Notes: generated from the sequence alone by a model not told the origin. 6,821 bases of DNA from Verrucomicrobiota bacterium (GCA_003219115.1 QHPN01000140.1:378-7198), one strand, 5' to 3'. Counted from the first letter of the stretch, positions 1 through 6,358 are shown. A program made the numbers and translations.

Positions 1-500
1 TCTTTAATAGCGCCGCCGTTCACGCCGCTTAGGAACGCATGCAACCCCATCGGCAGAATCGCATAACCAGTGACCTGCCCGACATTGTTGACCCCCCTAC
101 CCGCGCTCTCCGCGCCAGCCAAGGATGCGATGTCGTGAAGCGGCCCGCCGTTAGGTTCGCTCAGGAATGCATGGGGTATCCCTAAATGATCTTCGTCTGT
201 AGGATGTAGCTCAGAAAAACCGGTGACCTGCCCGCTGTTATTGATACCGGTCGCGTGGCTGAACCGATCACCAGGTAATGCGCCGAGCGATCGAATTCCA
301 ACGCCATTCGGCCCGCTTATGAATGCGAGGTCAAAGCCATCAGCCATTGGTCGCCAACCAACGATTTGGCCCGTATCGTTCAGAGCTACGCCGGTTACAC
401 TTCCCAGATCAGTGGCAGTGTAGCCAATCTCCACAGCTGATGCCGCAGACACAAGACTCAGGTAAAAGAATGTAATCGAGACAAGGCTGTCTGTTTTCAT
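1..500 (-). CDS. Secreted HAF-repeat protein, C-terminus cut by the window edge
   Basis: The minus-strand ATG at 500 opens a frame that stays open for 166 codons to the left edge, so the C-terminus is missing. Residues 1-22 form a signal peptide with a hydrophobic core (around residues 6-18) and an ASA/VE cleavage site, so the product should be exported. After it come three degenerate repeats of about 45 residues. Each has a GV-N-x-G-Q-(I/V)-x-G core (residues 37-48, 85-94, 136-145) followed by an (H)AF(L/I)S strand (59-62, 110-114, 154-158) and a G/N-rich turn. This is the HAF (extracellular repeat) family, probably a beta-propeller-like surface or secreted protein; no enzymatic role is known to me. 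A GGAG Shine-Dalgarno at 509-512 sits 8 nt from the ATG and supports this start. The family call is firm; function is unknown. Confidence 0.85.
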   Translation of the reverse strand, partial: MKTDSLVSITFFYLSLVSAASAVEIGYTATDLGSVTGVALNDTGQIVGWRPMADGFDLAFISGPNGVGIRSLGALPGDRFSHATGINNSGQVTGFSELHPTDEDHLGIPHAFLSEPNGGPLHDIASLAGAESAGRGVNNVGQVTGYAILPMGLHAFLSGVNGGAIK

Positions 501-530
501 CGGTGTGGCTCCGTCTGAACAGTCGAAGAA

Positions 531-694
531 TCAGCGGTGCCGCAGATAACGGTAGAGATGTAGGGTTTCAGCCTGCTTCACGACAGTCAAGCGCATTCGA
601 CCCAGCACCGGGCCATGGCGTGTAACGGCGCTACAATACCCCATGTCCAACCAGCGGCGGTGAGCTTGCCGCCCACGATCTCCCAGTATTTCAT
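531..694 (-). pseudogene. Probable frameshifted remnant of a small orphan protein (MKYWEI...AGWTWG type)
   Basis: This is the only coding-like trace in the spacer 501-893. From the minus-strand ATG at 694 the frame gives MKYWEIVGGKLTAAGWTWG. From memory this resembles the start of a small, very common Verrucomicrobia orphan family (consensus like MxYWEIIADNLSKAGWSWGxVSA). In the original frame the stop comes 16 codons later (TGA at 589-591). If one base was lost from the GGGG run at 639-642, the frame instead continues as YCSAVTRHGPVLGRMRL and ends at TGA 531-533. The shifted reading restores a C-S-A-V segment matching the family. No Shine-Dalgarno precedes the ATG. The N-terminal resemblance is moderate and the downstream part weak; it could be a chance ORF. 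The rest of the spacer shows no gene. Confidence 0.35.
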
Positions 695-846
695 TGGTGG
701 CATGATGCCAGATTCAGCTAATCCCGCGCAACAGAGCATCACAGTCAACGAGATTCGGCCATTTAGGGGCGGCTGGCAGTGTTTTGAAGCGCCACAGACG
801 GAGTTTCTCCGATGTGGAATATCACAGAAGAGTAACAACGGGTAAT

Positions 847-876
847 TTGCTAAAATCAGAAATAGGTCGTTATCTA
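847..876 (+). promoter_or_regulatory. Possible tRNA promoter (-35 TTGCTA, -10 TATCTA)
   Basis: TTGCTA at 847-852 matches the sigma-70 -35 box at 4 of 6 positions. TATCTA at 871-876 matches the -10 box at 3 of 6, with an 18-nt spacer. The AT-rich stretch sits about 18 nt upstream of the tRNA 5' end, which fits a short leader. The -10 match is weak, so this is a positional guess. Confidence 0.25.
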
Positions 877-893
877 CACAAATAAGCAACTTG

Positions 894-965
894 GGGCGGT
901 TAGCTCAGTGGTAGAGCGGCTGGTTTACACCCAGTAGGTCGGGGGTTCGAAACCCTCACCGCCCA
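894..965 (+). tRNA. tRNA-Val (anticodon UAC)
   Basis: A complete cloverleaf can be drawn. The acceptor stem GGGCGGT (894-900) pairs with ACCGCCC (958-964), with discriminator A at 965. The D arm is GCTC/GAGC (903-906 with 914-917) with loop AGTGGTA carrying the GG pair. The anticodon stem GCTGG/CCAGT (919-923 with 931-935) has loop TTTACAC and anticodon TAC at 926-928, which reads valine GUA codons and, with U34 wobble, others. The variable loop is AGGTC. The T arm GGGGG/CCCTC has loop TTCGAAA. CCA is not encoded (TTT follows), so a CCA-adding enzyme must complete the end. It stands alone, in opposite orientation to both neighbouring genes. No oligo-T terminator is seen downstream. Confidence 0.97.
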
Positions 966-976
966 TTTCTTCACTG

Positions 977-1004
977 GTGATTAGTGATAAGTGACAAGTG
1001 ACTG
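977..1004. repeat. Four-unit 7-bp tandem repeat behind the tRNA
   Basis: Four consecutive heptamers run without a gap: GTGATTA, GTGATAA, GTGACAA, GTGACTG. The core GTGA is constant and the last three bases vary. The array starts 11 nt after the tRNA 3' end and is bordered on the left by ACTG (973-976), which recurs as its last four bases (1001-1004). Degenerate 7-bp arrays like this occur between genes in several bacterial groups. It has no coding content. Confidence 0.7.
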
Positions 1005-1119
1005 GTAGAAGAACTATTGATCGCGGATCGGGTGGCACGCACCAGGGCCACGAAGCACATTGAGGATTTCGGTCACGCTTTGCTGCGATGCTGTGGCGCG
1101 GACAGCATCCGCCGCCGCG

Positions 1120-3633
1120 TCAATGAATCCGGTAGAGTTCGATAAGACCGACGCCGGTGGTGTTGTTCTTGCCGCGTAGGATCGCAGTCCAGTTTCCCTG
1201 GATCAAGGTCGTGAGGATAGCCGGTTCGCGGTCGTCGCCCGGGGCCAGGCCGCTCGCCTGAATTGCTGTCTGCTGCGAATCTTTCCAATTATCGTTAGCG
1301 ATAAGCAGATTCCCGTTGCCATCGTGTAACTCCAGCGTCGGGTCGAGTAAGGCGTCGGCAATTCCAAAACTCGTTAGCTCTGGCCCGAGGGCACGCACCA
1401 ATAACTCAGAGCTGCCATCGCCATTTGCGCCAAGGCCGCCGCCGACAATAAAACCTCCGATCATAACGTTGGCACTCGTTCCAATCACCCCACGGGTGCT
1501 CATATTCGTAATGAGTGAGCCATTCGATGGATCGAGATCGTGAACTTCCAGTAGAGCAGCACCCGAAGCCCCATTTACCCCACGCACAACCGCCGTATAA
1601 CTGCCGGGAGCAAGAGCCTGCACAATGGCTGGTTCACGACTGTCGCCGGGAGCATATCCACTGGCCTGAATCTCCGTTTGTTGAGTAGTCATCCAATTGT
1701 CATTCGAGGCAATCAAATTATTGCTGGCATCGAAGAGACTGATCGCGGGATCCTGCAAGATATTAAGCACGCCGAACTGGCCAAGAGTCGGACCGAGCAC
1801 ACGTACAATTACCTTTTTGGATGTGCTGCCGCTTATAATAAAGCCGGCAATGCCGACGTGCTGCCCGGGCTCTACATATAATCGCGTGGAAATATCCAGC
1901 TCCTTCCCGGTGCGCGTGACCCAGCTATAGTAGAACGGACCGGTTCCGGAAGCAGCTTCAGATTGGTTATCTTCGCCGTCGCGGTCAGGATCGCTCGTCT
2001 GGGCACGAAGAGAAGTAGCTGGCACTTGGGCGAGGGAATCGTGGGCCGCTTCCCATGCCGTGACGAAGTCGGAGTAAGGCGCAATCCCGGCACGAGTAAT
2101 AAACGGATCGGGATTGCCGGTTCGGGTATCAACCCATATCGGTACAGCCGGCACGGTTGGTCTGGTAGTTTGTGCGACTCCCAAATAATCGCCAAGCATG
2201 TAACCAGCGGACGTGAGCGGCGCCAGCGAGGCATCGGTTGATATAAAAGTAAGCCGGATGTTGGGTTGCCAGTTAGCACCACCATCAAAGGATTGCGCCA
2301 GGTAAAGATCGAGCAGCACATTCGAACCGGGGTTATTTCGATGATCATAAAAAACCACCGTAACCGTTTTGCCGTCTGCTGAAACATTGATCGCTGGATT
2401 AAAGACGCCTGAGCCCGCTGGGTTGTCGCTGATTGCAAACGGCGCGCTCCAACTACTTCCGCCGTCAGTCGATCTGGTAAAAGCAATCCTCGGATTACCG
2501 GAAAGGAAGGCCTGGTAAACAACATAGACATTTTGAGTGGTTCGATCTCCCACCGCCGAGGCTAAAAAGGAACCGCTTCGGATCGAAGGTTCGTTATACT
2601 CAGTCGCAGATGTGATGATGTGAGGCGGCCCAAAAGTTATGCCGCCATCGGTCGAATTTACCGCTTCGAGCCGTTCAGACGCCGGGCCAGTGCCGAAGTT
2701 CCAATAAATCACCACACAGTTTCCATTTGGTAGAAACAATGGCTGCGATCCCTGTAAGTTCGTTTCGTTGCTGATCGCCGCAGCCGGGCTCCAGGTAAAT
2801 CCAGTGTCGGTGCTATAGGTTCGCAGGATTGGCGCGCCAGCAGCGTTGACGTTACTAAATAAGCTGAACGTAACGAGGATGCGCCCGGCGGTCGCAGTGC
2901 TCCCAAAGGTATTGATCGCCATCCATTCCTTATCAGGAAAAACGCTCGAGCTGGCGGGCTGGTATGCCACTATTGGTGAGCCGAAGGTCGCGCCGCCATC
3001 AGTTGACTTACTTAAGACGACGGCAGCGGTTGCGAACTCGGAACTCGTCGCAACCAACGTCTCAAGATAAACATTATTGCTTAAGTCAAACGCCACCACC
3101 GGATCCGTTGCACGAGAGTAGGAACCCCCGGAGGCCGGGGTCAGATTCGGAATCAACGCACGCGTCCAGGTCAGCCCGCCGTCGTGTGAAATGGAATACC
3201 CGCAATCGACCGCACCGCCACCAGTGGCAAAGCGGCCTTCCTGAAAAACACCGGCAAGGAAATCTTCATCGGTGATGGCACGAGCAATGTGTGGCTCGGC
3301 TTGCGCGCGCATACCGGAAGGCAAGGCCGACGGATCGTTGCCCAACCGAATGTTCGGGCCGATGCGCAAATCAAGTGCAACCTGTCCACTAGCGGCCTTT
3401 TCTGTGGTGGTCTCTCCCTTTGCCGTTGTCGCCGTGCGTGGCGGCAAAACCAGGTTATCGTCGCGATTCAGCAACATCAATGCGCCGGAGGACATTCGCT
3501 CGAGCGGAAGGTTACGCAGATTTGGTGGAAGCTTTGCTCGATCTACTGACGGCCTCGCCTGACTTTGCCCGGTTTGGGCGAATACCATCGATCCAAGAAA
3601 GAGAAGCGACAGGGCGAGGGGGGTCTTCAACAT
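1120..3633 (-). CDS. Secreted six-Asp-box (BNR/sialidase-like) propeller protein with two C-terminal modules
   Basis: The product is 837 aa. Residues 1-19 are a signal peptide (VFA/Q cleavage), so it is exported. Six Asp-boxes, S-x-D-(G/T)-G-x-(T/S/N)-(W/F), begin at residues 149, 210, 274, 327, 388 and 448, about 60 apart, indicating a six-bladed sialidase-like propeller. TDPVVAFD (177-184), PDKEWMAIN (233-241), FYDHRN (428-433) and GDYLGV (481-486) also recall bacterial BNR proteins. I see no sialidase F/YRIP motif, so sialidase activity is doubtful. An Asp-rich linker, DPDRDGEDNQSEA (548-560), looks Ca-binding (thrombospondin-3-like). Two homologous modules follow (about 580-700 and 710-836), each with GGFI/AGFI, LGP, DP, NDNW, Q-ASG-APGD-REPAI and a closing beta stretch; I know these as frequent C-termini of Verrucomicrobia secreted proteins. 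An in-frame extension to 3774 is open, but it would bury the signal peptide, so ATG 3633 is preferred. Confidence 0.88.
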   Translation of the reverse strand: MLKTPLALSLLFLGSMVFAQTGQSQARPSVDRAKLPPNLRNLPLERMSSGALMLLNRDDNLVLPPRTATTAKGETTTEKAASGQVALDLRIGPNIRLGNDPSALPSGMRAQAEPHIARAITDEDFLAGVFQEGRFATGGGAVDCGYSISHDGGLTWTRALIPNLTPASGGSYSRATDPVVAFDLSNNVYLETLVATSSEFATAAVVLSKSTDGGATFGSPIVAYQPASSSVFPDKEWMAINTFGSTATAGRILVTFSLFSNVNAAGAPILRTYSTDTGFTWSPAAAISNETNLQGSQPLFLPNGNCVVIYWNFGTGPASERLEAVNSTDGGITFGPPHIITSATEYNEPSIRSGSFLASAVGDRTTQNVYVVYQAFLSGNPRIAFTRSTDGGSSWSAPFAISDNPAGSGVFNPAINVSADGKTVTVVFYDHRNNPGSNVLLDLYLAQSFDGGANWQPNIRLTFISTDASLAPLTSAGYMLGDYLGVAQTTRPTVPAVPIWVDTRTGNPDPFITRAGIAPYSDFVTAWEAAHDSLAQVPATSLRAQTSDPDRDGEDNQSEAASGTGPFYYSWVTRTGKELDISTRLYVEPGQHVGIAGFIISGSTSKKVIVRVLGPTLGQFGVLNILQDPAISLFDASNNLIASNDNWMTTQQTEIQASGYAPGDSREPAIVQALAPGSYTAVVRGVNGASGAALLEVHDLDPSNGSLITNMSTRGVIGTSANVMIGGFIVGGGLGANGDGSSELLVRALGPELTSFGIADALLDPTLELHDGNGNLLIANDNWKDSQQTAIQASGLAPGDDREPAILTTLIQGNWTAILRGKNNTTGVGLIELYRIH

Positions 3634-3649
3634 TAAAACTCTAGCAATT

Positions 3650-3655
3650 CTCCTT
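3650..3655 (-). promoter_or_regulatory. AAGGAG ribosome binding site with unusually long spacing
   Basis: A strong AAGGAG (minus strand) lies upstream of the ATG at 3633, but the gap is 16 nt instead of the usual 5-10. It still favours translation starting near the signal peptide rather than at the 3774 end of the open frame. A weaker GAG at 3639-3641 is closer to the ATG. Confidence 0.5.
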
Positions 3656-3780
3656 AAATATAACAACCTCCGCGGGCGGTTTGTTGCGCGATTAGCCAAG
3701 GTCGCCACATCCCAGTTGCCGTTAGCGAGTTGGAAACAGACGGTGCGGCAATATGTACAGCAGCGCCAGCACAATCCCGT

Positions 3781-3830
3781 GGAGGGACACGCTTCTGCGT
3801 GTCCGGGGACGCGCGGAAGCGCGTCCCTCC
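3781..3830. repeat. REP-like double-hairpin palindrome
   Basis: Exactly 50 bp contain two back-to-back perfect hairpins. The first is GGACACGC-TTCT-GCGTGTCC (3785-3804), with 8 bp and a 4-nt loop. The second is GGGACGCGC-GGAA-GCGCGTCCC (3806-3827), with 9 bp and a 4-nt loop. The outer ends GGAGGGAC (3781-3788) and GTCCCTCC (3823-3830) are also complementary, so the whole unit can fold as one stem or as a three-way structure. It lies between the 5' region of the BNR gene and the 3' end of the DUF1761 gene, with no T-tract on either strand, so a plain rho-independent terminator is unlikely. It looks like a repetitive extragenic palindrome; I recall similar GGAGGGACACGC sequences scattered in Verrucomicrobia genomes. 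Confidence 0.75.
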
Positions 3831-3898
3831 GCTTACAATTCCTTGCAGCGTTGCCTTAGGCTAAAATGAAATGCGGCGGCTGCTATCACAGATTTCGG

Positions 3899-4303
3899 TC
3901 AGCGCCAGATCGCCAGGATCGCGCCCATAATAGTACAACCGACGATTTGGTAACCGGTATCGATAGCCCAGAGTCTTCGCGGCGGCGATTGCCAGACGTA
4001 AGTCATCGTCAATGCCGTAGCACAAAACCCAAGACCAACACCCGCGCCGATTTTCAGTCCGCGCAACAAATCCATGTGCTGTCCCACCTGATGGATGACT
4101 CGGGCGAGCACGAGAGCCATGATCAGGTTGCAAACCAGGGTAACAATTAACTTTACCCCCATCCCGCCCCGATTTGGCTGGTAAATCTTGACGCCGTGTT
4201 CTTCAACCGCCGATCGCCACATTTTACTAAATATGGCCGAATACCAGATCGCGCCCAGGAGCCAGTAGGCCAGCCCCGCACAAAAAACTGCCAGCCAGTT
4301 CAT
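3899..4303 (-). CDS. DUF1761-family small integral membrane protein
   Basis: The product is 134 aa, the usual DUF1761 length, starting at ATG 4303 (MNWLAVF). Four membrane helices are visible: about residues 3-22, 50-70, 83-103 and 113-132. Family marks are the N-terminal NW, G-A-I-W-Y (17-21) followed by F-x-x-x-W (25-29), and the C-terminal segment RRLWAIDTGYQIVGCTIMGA, which fits the family pattern of a charged turn, then IN-GY, then IMGAIL. Function of the family is unknown; it sits in the cytoplasmic membrane. An ATG at 4333 would add MDYGVLDYGD; neither start has a good Shine-Dalgarno. I prefer 4303 because family members begin with MNWLA-like sequence. The frame stays open further upstream to a GTG at 4426, but that stretch is Arg-rich and unlike the family. 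The gene stands alone. Confidence 0.82.
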   Translation of the reverse strand: MNWLAVFCAGLAYWLLGAIWYSAIFSKMWRSAVEEHGVKIYQPNRGGMGVKLIVTLVCNLIMALVLARVIHQVGQHMDLLRGLKIGAGVGLGFCATALTMTYVWQSPPRRLWAIDTGYQIVGCTIMGAILAIWR

Positions 4304-4426
4304 GTCGCCATAGTCCAACACGCCGTAGTCCATAATGCCGGCATTGTTGCGTGCGCGGATCAAATTAGACAAGATTAAACGTGCATCAGCATCCCGGCGA
4401 CGAGAGACCAATCGACCACGCACCAA

Positions 4427-4539
4427 GAATGACGAAGCATGAATGACGAATGACGAAGGAAGCCCGAATGCTCAAATAACGAAACGGGGCGCGCTGGGCT
4501 CCCCGTAATTCGGACTTCGTCATTGGACATTCGTCATTT
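4427..4539. repeat. Inverted heptad element: five 7-bp units on each side of a 43-bp core
   Basis: The left arm 4427-4461 reads as five phased heptamers: GAATGAC, GAAGCAT, GAATGAC, GAATGAC, GAAGGAA. The right arm 4505-4539 reads as five heptamers on the opposite strand: GTAATTC, GGACTTC, GTCATTG, GACATTC, GTCATTT. The arms can pair imperfectly, for example TGACGAA with TTCGTCA. The core holds ACGGGG (4484-4489) and CCCCGT (4501-4506), a 6-bp stem with an 11-nt loop. There is no T-tract. It fills most of the spacer between the DUF1761 start and the RtcB 3' end; the remainder (4540-4627) shows no feature. It is likely a dispersed extragenic repeat, and it could fold in RNA read from either strand. 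Confidence 0.7.
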
Positions 4540-4627
4540 CTGATGTTGTTGTAGAAATAAAAACGGGCAGGATGTCCATTGGCGCCATAGAGCCGAGCCG
4601 GACTGGCGTTAGATGCCGGTGCTACAA

Positions 4628-5797
4628 TTAATCCTTGTATGGATCAACGATATCGCGGCCGGCCATCGCTACACCGAGAGGACGCAAGGTGTGTAAAACC
4701 CGGATTGTCCCGGCGTGCGCGGCCAAAACCTCCGGCAAACGCCGATAGGCTTGTGGCGCTTCGTCCACGTCGCCGCCGCGCAATTCCACTCCGCGGTCCG
4801 TCACCCATTTCAGCATTTCATCGTGACGCACCAAACCATCGCGTCGAATCCGCTTCTTCCCTACCCGCTCGAATTTTCCTTTCGCCGCGGTGCGCGACAT
4901 GATCCGTCCCGCGCCGTGCACGGTCGAGTAAAGGGCCTCGCGCGACTCACTCGAGTCGATCCCTTCAATGATTACCGCATCATCGCCCATGCTGCCGCCG
5001 ACAAATCCGCGCTGTCCCGGAAAGGCGGGCGTCGCGCCTTTGCGCACGACCCACAGCTCTTCGCCATTATGTTTTTCGCGCCAGGCGAAATTGTGATGGT
5101 TATGCACTTCCTCGAGGATGTTCGCTCCGAGAATTTCGCGAACCACGTACCGCGCCACTGCTTCCCGCCCGGCATAAGCGTACTTCCCGGCCAGTCCCAT
5201 TCCCGTTAGATAATCTGAGCCGATCTCCGAGTTCACCTCCACCACCGTCGGTGGGACATCCATGCCGTCCTTTCCGCCAGCCGCTTTTAAAAAATGCGTG
5301 GCTGTCTTGTGTCCCAATCCGCGCGACCCGAAATGCACACCTACCCAGACGCGGTCCTGTTCGTCGGCGAAGATATCAACATAATGATTTCCGCCGCCGA
5401 CAGTGCCGAGCTGATCGCGCGCCGTCTCCTTTAGTCCTGAGATCGGCGCGATCTTCCACGCTTCGTCGTCGAACAATTCATGGTCGACCCGCGTTTTGGC
5501 TTTTCGTCCGATGCCAAAGGAAATGTCGCGCACGACATCGTCCATGATCGATTTGATTTTCGGCGCGACGTCACTGCCCTTCGCGTCGGTGAGTATGGCG
5601 AGGTTGCCACAGGCGATATCAAAACCGACTCCAGAAAGCGAAATTTTGTCTTTGTAGGCGACAACTCCACCAATCGGTTGCGCGTAACCTTTGTGGCCGT
5701 CCGCGCAAAGAACCCCGCGCTCGCCACCGGCGTCGATGCAGTTCTCGATTTGCCGCAGCGTCGCTTCCTCGTGCTGGCCGAATATCTTCGCCTTCAT
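4628..5797 (-). CDS. rtcB: RtcB-family RNA ligase
   Basis: The product is 389 aa, close to E. coli RtcB. RtcB joins RNA 2',3'-cyclic phosphate or 3'-phosphate ends to 5'-OH ends using GTP and Mn2+, in tRNA splicing or RNA repair in the cytoplasm. All hallmark motifs are visible: ADGH (32-35), PIGG (41-44), GVGFDIACG with D60 and metal ligand C63 (56-64), GGGNH (134-138), HFGSRGLGH (155-163), HHNFA (234-238), KGATPAFP (253-260), GGSMG (267-271) and HGAGR with H294, the histidine expected to be guanylylated (294-298), then LRPLGV near the C-terminus. ADGHKGY replaces the classic PDVHxGY, marking a divergent subgroup, so the native substrate may differ. An in-frame TAG lies upstream within 5812-5817, so ATG 5797 is the only reasonable start. 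There is no clear Shine-Dalgarno. No archease, RtcA or RtcR is next to it in this window. Confidence 0.95.
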   Translation of the reverse strand: MKAKIFGQHEEATLRQIENCIDAGGERGVLCADGHKGYAQPIGGVVAYKDKISLSGVGFDIACGNLAILTDAKGSDVAPKIKSIMDDVVRDISFGIGRKAKTRVDHELFDDEAWKIAPISGLKETARDQLGTVGGGNHYVDIFADEQDRVWVGVHFGSRGLGHKTATHFLKAAGGKDGMDVPPTVVEVNSEIGSDYLTGMGLAGKYAYAGREAVARYVVREILGANILEEVHNHHNFAWREKHNGEELWVVRKGATPAFPGQRGFVGGSMGDDAVIIEGIDSSESREALYSTVHGAGRIMSRTAAKGKFERVGKKRIRRDGLVRHDEMLKWVTDRGVELRGGDVDEAPQAYRRLPEVLAAHAGTIRVLHTLRPLGVAMAGRDIVDPYKD

Positions 5798-5812
5798 TGG
5801 AAGTTGTACTAT

Positions 5813-5842
5813 CTAATATGCTGTCGTCCGAGATGAAGTCGA
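5813..5842 (-). promoter_or_regulatory. Possible rtcB promoter giving a very short leader
   Basis: On the minus strand, TCGACT (5837-5842) and TATTAG (5813-5818) each match the sigma-70 boxes at 4 of 6 positions with an 18-nt spacer. Transcription would start within about 10 nt of the rtcB ATG, which would fit the absence of a Shine-Dalgarno there. The evidence is weak and sequence-only. Confidence 0.25.
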
Positions 5843-5901
5843 AGGATGTGTTCGAGGGTGGCACATCGGGCGGCCGAACGAACCCTGGAGGAAAACGCGC
5901 C

Positions 5902-6017
5902 GTCATCCCGAGGCCCGTAGAGGCCGAGGGATCTCACAATCGCAGGTCATGGCACACAAGTTTGCGCGATCACTCAACAACTGTGAGGTCCCTCGCCTTT
6001 TCGGGTTCGGGATGACA
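5902..6017. repeat. 116-bp imperfect inverted repeat in the rtcB divergent spacer
   Basis: The ends GTCATCCCGA (5902-5911) and TCGGGATGAC (6007-6016) are perfect 10-bp inverted repeats. An inner pair, CGAGGGATCTCACAA (5925-5939) and CTGTGAGGTCCCTCG (5981-5995), matches at 13 of 15 positions. Between them lie a 40-nt centre and short asymmetric segments. It contains no coding content. The element lies between two divergent genes, so it separates their promoters. I recall GTCATCCCGAG...GAGGGATCTCAC sequences as common dispersed extragenic repeats in soil bacterial genomes; that is memory, not a search. Confidence 0.7.
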
Positions 6018-6085
6018 GAATTGTGCATTGCAGGAATCTCTTCGTACTGGCAGAAACGATTTTTTATGGGATTTTTTGTAATTGT

Positions 6086-6358
6086 ATGATCGAAGTGCGT
6101 CATCTCTCCGGCGATCAATACGAGGTCAGAATCAGCGACGGGACTGCCACGACTCATCAGGTCACGTTGAAGGAAGCTGACCGGGTTCGACTGGGCGGGG
6201 CGGAGATTTCGGGCGATGAGCTGGTCGCAGAAAGTTTCCGTTTCCTGCTCGAGCGCGAACCGAATACCAGCATCCTGAAGAAGTTCGATTTGCCGGTGAT
6301 CGGAACGTATTTTCCGGAATACGAACGAGACATTCGAAAGCGCGTTGCCCAACGTTAA
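6086..6358 (+). CDS. Conserved 90-aa protein of unknown function
   Basis: Starting at ATG 6086 the product is MIEVRHLSGDQYEVRI... The N-terminal half (about residues 2-29) alternates like beta strands. The second half is helical: S-x-D-E-L-V-x-x-S-F-x-F-L-L-E-R-E-P (42-59), then T-S-I-L-K-K-F-D-L-P-V-I (61-72) and Y-F-P-E-Y-E (75-80). I recognise this EREP-x-x-SIL-x-x-FDL-x-VI-x-x-YFPEYE signature from small hypothetical proteins in varied bacteria, but know no function. There is no signal peptide or membrane helix, so it is cytosolic. The open frame reaches back to 6023, but the extra 21 residues (Cys/Phe-rich) fit the family poorly. Only a weak GGGA (6068-6071) precedes the ATG. It is divergent from rtcB. 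Its TAA stop (6356-6358) is part of the end of the downstream inverted-repeat element. Confidence 0.8.
   Translation: MIEVRHLSGDQYEVRISDGTATTHQVTLKEADRVRLGGAEISGDELVAESFRFLLEREPNTSILKKFDLPVIGTYFPEYERDIRKRVAQR

Noticed and set aside
1098..1112. GCGGA-CAGCA-TCCGC hairpin just after the BNR gene as a terminator
   Set aside because: The stem is only 5 bp and no T-tract follows on the minus strand.
1014..1121. 35-codon open stretch (DAAADAVRATASQQ...) in another frame right after the BNR gene stop
   Set aside because: The second C-terminal module is already complete at the stop, and I recognise no family in the tail; a frameshifted extension is not supported.
1872..2531. 219-codon minus-strand frame inside the BNR gene
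   Set aside because: It is an out-of-frame shadow; the 837-aa frame carries the Asp-boxes and C-terminal modules.
3781..3830. Reading the double hairpin as a rho-independent terminator or CRISPR repeat
   Set aside because: There is no U-tract on either strand, and only one unit with no spacer-repeat pattern.
4541..4627. Terminator for rtcB before the T-rich stretch at about 4556-4562 on the minus strand
   Set aside because: No complementary stem of useful length precedes the T-run.
4715..5209. 164-codon plus-strand frame antisense to rtcB
   Set aside because: The opposite strand carries every RtcB motif in order; this is a shadow frame.
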